From Armillaria gallica (lineage: Eukaryota > Basidiomycota > Agaricomycetes > Agaricales > Physalacriaceae): DNA of 64,000 bases. Made by a program: the position numbers and the translations under genes. The first letter of the stretch is position 1, and each line of letters starts with the position of its first letter. The notes under the pieces are model-generated. The model saw only the letters and a program-made list of their open reading frames with translations. It had not been told where the DNA came from and searched no databases. Positions 60,613 to 64,000 of the stretch are shown in pieces. The DNA is taken from contig JBANDB010000018.1 in the NCBI GenBank assembly GCA_037576215.1, positions 558,001-622,000 of the forward strand, in the 5' to 3' direction.

Positions 60613-60747
60613 TTATTCACTACACGAAATCAATTAGTCAAATCTTGCGAATGGACAATAGACCAACTTACAGGAGCGACAAGGTGATATCACCGTTAAC
60701 CTTGGCCTGGATGGCGATCTCAACCTCAAGGTTAAGGTCCAAGCGCA

Positions 60748-60755
60748 GCTTCACG
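60748..60755. repeat. Left 8-bp target duplication of the MITE
   Basis: GCTTCACG, identical to 61402-61409. Confidence 0.9.
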
Positions 60756-61401
60756 TAGTCTGGCCGCGGTCCGGTCCAGGACCCTGTGAACCCGGTCCGA
60801 ACCTGAACCGAACCCACAGGTTCAGGTCTGGTCCAGGTTCAGGTTCGGCACAGTCACGTAGGTCCAGGTTCGAGGTTCGGGCAAGATTGGCAGGGTGCAC
60901 CCGGTCCGAACCTCGAACTTGTAGGGGGGTATTCATGCAGTCTTTTTCGACTTTTTAGTGCCATTTTAGGCTTATTTTTATTGTATTATACCATTATTAT
61001 AGCATATAATTTTTCACTTAACCAGTAGACTCAATGAATCAACGATGATGCGATCTCCGGCACTCTTAAAGATGGTATTGCCGGTAATGACATCATACTA
61101 AAAAAGGACATCCAAACAAATTTCTTCGCATCCAGCCTTTGTACAGGTATATAGTTGAACATAAGCATTGTAATACATAGATATAATATAATAGCCTTCT
61201 ATGACACCATCCCGTACCTCTGCAGAGCGTCCCGCCCATGTGCCCACTGTTAGAGGTTCGAACCCGGTCCGCACCTGAACCGGACCTGAACCTCAGGTTC
61301 AGTCACGTGACTGGACCGAACCGGATCTGAACCCCGGGTCCAGGTTCGAGGTTCGGCAAAATCTGCCCGAACCTGGACCGAACCGGACCCCGGCCAGACT
61401 A
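60756..61401. mobile_element. 646-bp hAT-type MITE inside the small gene
   Basis: Ends are TAGTCTGGCCG...CGGCCAGACTA (11-bp terminal inverted repeats, extended imperfectly by GGTCCGGT). It is flanked by a perfect 8-bp duplication GCTTCACG at 60748-60755 and 61402-61409. Multiple GGTTCAGGTTCGG / CCGAACCTG subterminal words fill both ends and the centre is AT-rich. No coding frame. An 8-bp duplication with short inverted repeats and dense subterminal repeats is typical of hAT-derived MITEs. The perfect duplication and clean gene halves indicate a young insertion. Confidence 0.92.
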
Positions 61402-61409
61402 GCTTCACG
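61402..61409. repeat. Right 8-bp target duplication of the MITE
   Basis: GCTTCACG, identical to 60748-60755; removing the element plus one copy would leave the coding frame continuous. Confidence 0.9.
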
Positions 61410-61556
61410 GCTGCCTTGGGTGCGACGGCGCCCTGGCGGGATTGGCCTACGAGTTGTCCTCCGGCAACAGAGGCGCGGTCGGAAGGGGCGAATTTGGTAG
61501 CGGTTTCTGAGGCAGACATGGTGTAGATGCTGAAGAAACTGAGCGCAAACTGGATC

Positions 61557-61564
61557 CTTTTATA
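61557..61564 (-). promoter_or_regulatory. TATA box of the interrupted small gene
   Basis: Minus-strand TATAAAAG followed by GATCC, 37 bp before the ATG at 61519; same arrangement as at 43643-43650. Confidence 0.7.
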
Positions 61565-62382
61565 CGCGATTCGAGGATTCGGACCGAGGGTAGGAGCAAC
61601 GTGATTCTCGCGACATATGTCGGGCAACCGACTCGCTCCAGAGTCCAGACTCGAAGGTGTATGTGGAAAGACTGACTGTAAGCTTGTCCAAGTTCTTCGC
61701 TACGTAATGGCTTTTCGTAAGAACTGACATGGTGGAGTGATGTAATTAAAAAATACCGCGTCTGATTGGCTGCTAGGAGAGAAATTCGGGTTGAGGCTCG
61801 TCCTGCGGGATAGATGAAGGTCAGAAGTACGGCCGAGACAGCCGACAATTAGTACGAGGCCACTGGTCAGAACCCGAGCGAGGACGATGCTCGCGCATGA
61901 TTCATTATGTCGCTCTTCTCTATTTTTTGGCCCTGCTCTCTTGATATCAAATGAAAGCAATTAATATCGTCCATGGGTCGCCGGTCACCTCTGATGAATA
62001 ACGCGAGCTTATTCTTGTATGTGCTAAGAAATTGGGTGCATCGGTAGCTTAACAGCAATGCGCTGTTTTGTAGTGCGGCAACTACGTTGGTAGATTGTAC
62101 GCCACTGATTTTGAGCCCGAAGTCGACGTTCGCACGGAGACTGTCATGAACCGGGGTATAAGTAGATGATGAATTGTCCTATATGTCAATGTAACAGCGG
62201 GGTTGACATTATCTGCGCAAAGAATAGCCTTCAAACTAACGCTGAGACTTGTTTTGCTCACCGTATGCAGGCGCTTGGCATTATTGATTCAGCATCAACC
62301 TACTTATTGTTGTCATCACCGAAGTTCAGAATTCAATAATCGCCTTGACGAGCATCACACCGCGCTTCTTCATCTCGTCACT
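61565..62382. other. Upstream DNA of the interrupted small gene and intergenic DNA
   Basis: 61565-61800 matches 43320-43640 in inverted orientation. The rest is unassigned. Confidence 0.45.
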
Positions 62383-62679
62383 ATGGAGACTGCTTCCAGC
62401 ATGTATTTTGAGGACATCCAACAGAGAAAGAGAGCCTCCGTAAACGTGCCGAGAGATGCATTCTCGTCGCTAAGGAAACAGACAGTTATTAATATGGGGA
62501 AGTCGCGCCTCAAGAACCGGAGAACTGCGGGGCTGGCCTTTGTGAGTGACGGAAATGGGGGCAAACAGAGACAGAAAGCCGTCTTCTTCTACAGTCCAGA
62601 CGACAATGTCAGTTTTCATGACGTGTACGATGTCGCGCTTGAAATGAATGAAGGCACCCTTCTAGCAGCATCCATTTAG
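62383..62679 (+). CDS. Possible small protein, family not recognised (98 aa)
   Basis: An open frame from METASSMYFEDI to LLAASI. It is rich in Arg/Lys in the middle (SSLRKQT, GKSRLKNRR) and more acidic at the end. The frame extends upstream to 62203, but the ATG at 62383 gives a more protein-like start. No intron, domain or duplicate supports it, so it may be a chance frame. Confidence 0.3.
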   Translation: METASSMYFEDIQQRKRASVNVPRDAFSSLRKQTVINMGKSRLKNRRTAGLAFVSDGNGGKQRQKAVFFYSPDDNVSFHDVYDVALEMNEGTLLAASI

Positions 62680-63227
62680 CGTAATCGAGCATAATTTGGA
62701 ACCGCAGGGCGGTTAAGGCTGCGCGAGCACCAATATTTGAGTCAAAGTCACCGCTACAGCACTAGCCGTACGAATGTTGGATTGCAATGTAATAAATTTG
62801 AAGTATCGAACACTGATGTTGTGTCAGAATCCAATCCACCAGGCGCATATACTTAAACCAAGAAACACGCAATGTCGGTGGCACAACTAGCAACGCGACG
62901 ACCACTCGAGGCCGGCGCCACCGCCACTCTTCACGCGTTTTCTTGCGAATTCAATGAGATTGCGAGCCCTCCTTCCGGAATTGAACGAGAGCTGTGGGTT
63001 GAGATCCAGTTTGGCTCTGCAATTCTGACAAGTGGTGTAAGGTGCTGATGGTATGAGGAAGTGACATGATGAAGACGCAGATAAACATAGTGAAAGTGGG
63101 AACAGCACAACGGAGCCAGGAACTGGCGCGGTAACTTTGCGTTATGACCAAGTCCTCAAGAAACAGCCATTAATGAATAGCGAGAACCGAACAGCAAATT
63201 ATATTGTACACCTTACAATTTTTATTA
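62680..63227. other. Region downstream of the eIF4E-family gene; no gene recognised
   Basis: Short frames only. Because the eIF4E-family gene is on the minus strand, the part next to 63227 should hold its 3' UTR. Confidence 0.4.
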
Positions 63228-64000
63228 TCAACCCCGCTTGGATCCCCTCCACGCACTGCTCCCCCCAATCCCAACACCAAAACCTCCAAAAACGCCTGGA
63301 CTCGGAACAGGTGACGGCTGTGATTCCGATTTGCGATAACCCGTCTGGGGCATCGCCTGGATCGATAAAAACTTATTCGGCTGTGGCCTATCATCCGTAT
63401 TATACTGGAACTCCAGTCCAATCCCGTCTGCCTCCGAGACATCAAGCAGCTTGACGAGCTTCTTCCCAATACTATTGAGCTTCTCCACATCATCCTTGCT
63501 TCTCGTCCAGACCTGGATCCTATCAACCTTGCTCCTGAGACTGACGACTGCCCCGCAGATCTCGTCGCCCTCCTCGAGCTCTTCGCCCACCAAGGCCATG
63601 GCGAGCCAGTTCCAGCACCGATCTAGCAACCCGGGGTTGTTCTTCATCGTCAATACCCACTTGCCCCCATTCGCGTTGGCCTCGTCCTCCCACATAGGCT
63701 TGATACCCGACTTGAAAAGGTGGTAATTCGAATTGCGCTCGAGCTTGGAGGGCGGTTTAAGCCAGTTGAAGTACCGGCAAAAGTCTTCGACGGTGTTGAA
63801 TTCGCCGACAACAGTAAGGCCAGCTTCGTAGTCGTTGGATTCAGTCGAGTGAGAGAAGGTACTGTCGGTGGCGGTGGAAGGCTGCGAATTGGAGGCGGGG
63901 GTGTAGGGAAATTTGGCTTTTGTATCGTGGTAGATCGTCCAAAGATACTGCAGCGGGTGCTCAGGCGCCTTCATTGGCACGCCTGGTGTCTTCGGATCCT
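63228..64000 (-). CDS. eIF4E-family cap-binding protein (5' end beyond the window)
   Basis: The minus-strand frame is open from the right edge to a stop at 63228-63230. It reads HPLQYLWTIYHD, VEDFCRYFNWLKPPSKL, LFKSGIKPMWEDEAN, GGKWVLTMK, WNWLAMALVGE and RSKVDRIQVWT: the consecutive conserved blocks of eIF4E, including the Trp-Glu pair (MWED) that contacts the mRNA cap and the basic residues before the last strand. The C-terminal extension is Gly/Ser-rich (GVFGGFGVGIGG). The PMWED block and the Tyr-rich first strand lean towards the class II (4E-HP-like) branch rather than the main translation factor, but that needs a tree. The first in-frame ATG at 63980 is unlikely to be the start, as the frame continues to the edge. 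Confidence 0.88.
   Translation of the reverse strand, partial: DPKTPGVPMKAPEHPLQYLWTIYHDTKAKFPYTPASNSQPSTATDSTFSHSTESNDYEAGLTVVGEFNTVEDFCRYFNWLKPPSKLERNSNYHLFKSGIKPMWEDEANANGGKWVLTMKNNPGLLDRCWNWLAMALVGEELEEGDEICGAVVSLRSKVDRIQVWTRSKDDVEKLNSIGKKLVKLLDVSEADGIGLEFQYNTDDRPQPNKFLSIQAMPQTGYRKSESQPSPVPSPGVFGGFGVGIGGSSAWRGSKRG

Larger units (their letters stand above)
60613..61519 (-). pseudogene. Second copy of the small conserved gene, interrupted by a MITE
   Basis: On the minus strand: ATG at 61519, MSASETATKFAPSDRASVAG..., then PKAAVK where the coding sequence is cut at 61402 by a 646-bp element. It resumes at 60747-60755 with KLRLDLNLEV and QAKVNGDITLSLL; intron 60671-60620 and a 7-bp last exon 60619-60613 give the ending LLE. 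Apart from the insertion the reading frame and both splice sites are intact and the core is almost the same as in 43688-43946. Upstream DNA (TATAAAAGGATC and about 300 bp more) is also shared, so this is an inverted, dispersed duplicate with its promoter, silenced by transposition. Confidence 0.85.

Overview
The window looks like a chromosome segment of a mushroom-forming basidiomycete (Agaricomycete). The evidence is many 45-60 bp GT-AG introns, tiny exons, F-box proteins with the Agaricomycete-style N-terminus, a multi-exon FAD oxidoreductase of a type common in these fungi, and an intergenic space full of decayed DNA transposons and a LINE fragment. The species cannot be told from the sequence.

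Left half (1-33 kb): three same-strand tandem copies of a very large gene, each followed by partly duplicated intergenic DNA. Copies 2 (10039-17741) and 3 (21281-28911) can be reconstructed as 12-exon genes of 2373 and 2349 codons. Copy 1 (1-5354) runs off the left edge and is broken by a 172-bp deletion. The product joins, in one polypeptide, a UPF1-like SF1 helicase of the ZNFX1 / Hrr1 / SAD-3 type, an NFX1-type zinc finger, a charged coiled coil, three CbbX/SpoVK-like AAA+ modules, a second coiled coil and a short conserved Cys-containing tail. Family members of the helicase half act in RNA silencing or antiviral RNA sensing. The fused triple AAA+ half suggests an RNA-guided or RNA-sensing remodelling machine. 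Copy 3 is a mosaic: its helicase half resembles copy 2 and its AAA+ half resembles copy 1.

Middle (17.7-21 kb and 28.9-43 kb): intergenic DNA with repeated, decayed pieces of an unrecognised multi-exon gene (blocks A, B and an inverted copy B'). It also holds a LINE 3' remnant, a repeat family also seen at 7.4-8.2 kb, and a 5.55-kb non-autonomous hAT-like element (36902-42453) with terminal inverted repeats and an 8-bp target duplication. That element carries three nested MITEs.

Right half (43-64 kb): ordinary scattered genes. These are a 66-codon conserved small protein (43688-43946), an FAD-dependent oxidoreductase (44557-46716, minus), a decayed F-box gene (47775-49065, minus), a kinase-like protein (50147-52010), an F-box protein (53611-55322, minus) and a second copy of the small gene (60613-61519, minus) cut by a 646-bp hAT-type MITE with a perfect 8-bp target duplication. 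An eIF4E-family gene runs off the right edge (63228-64000, minus). Long stretches between these genes hold nothing I can recognise.
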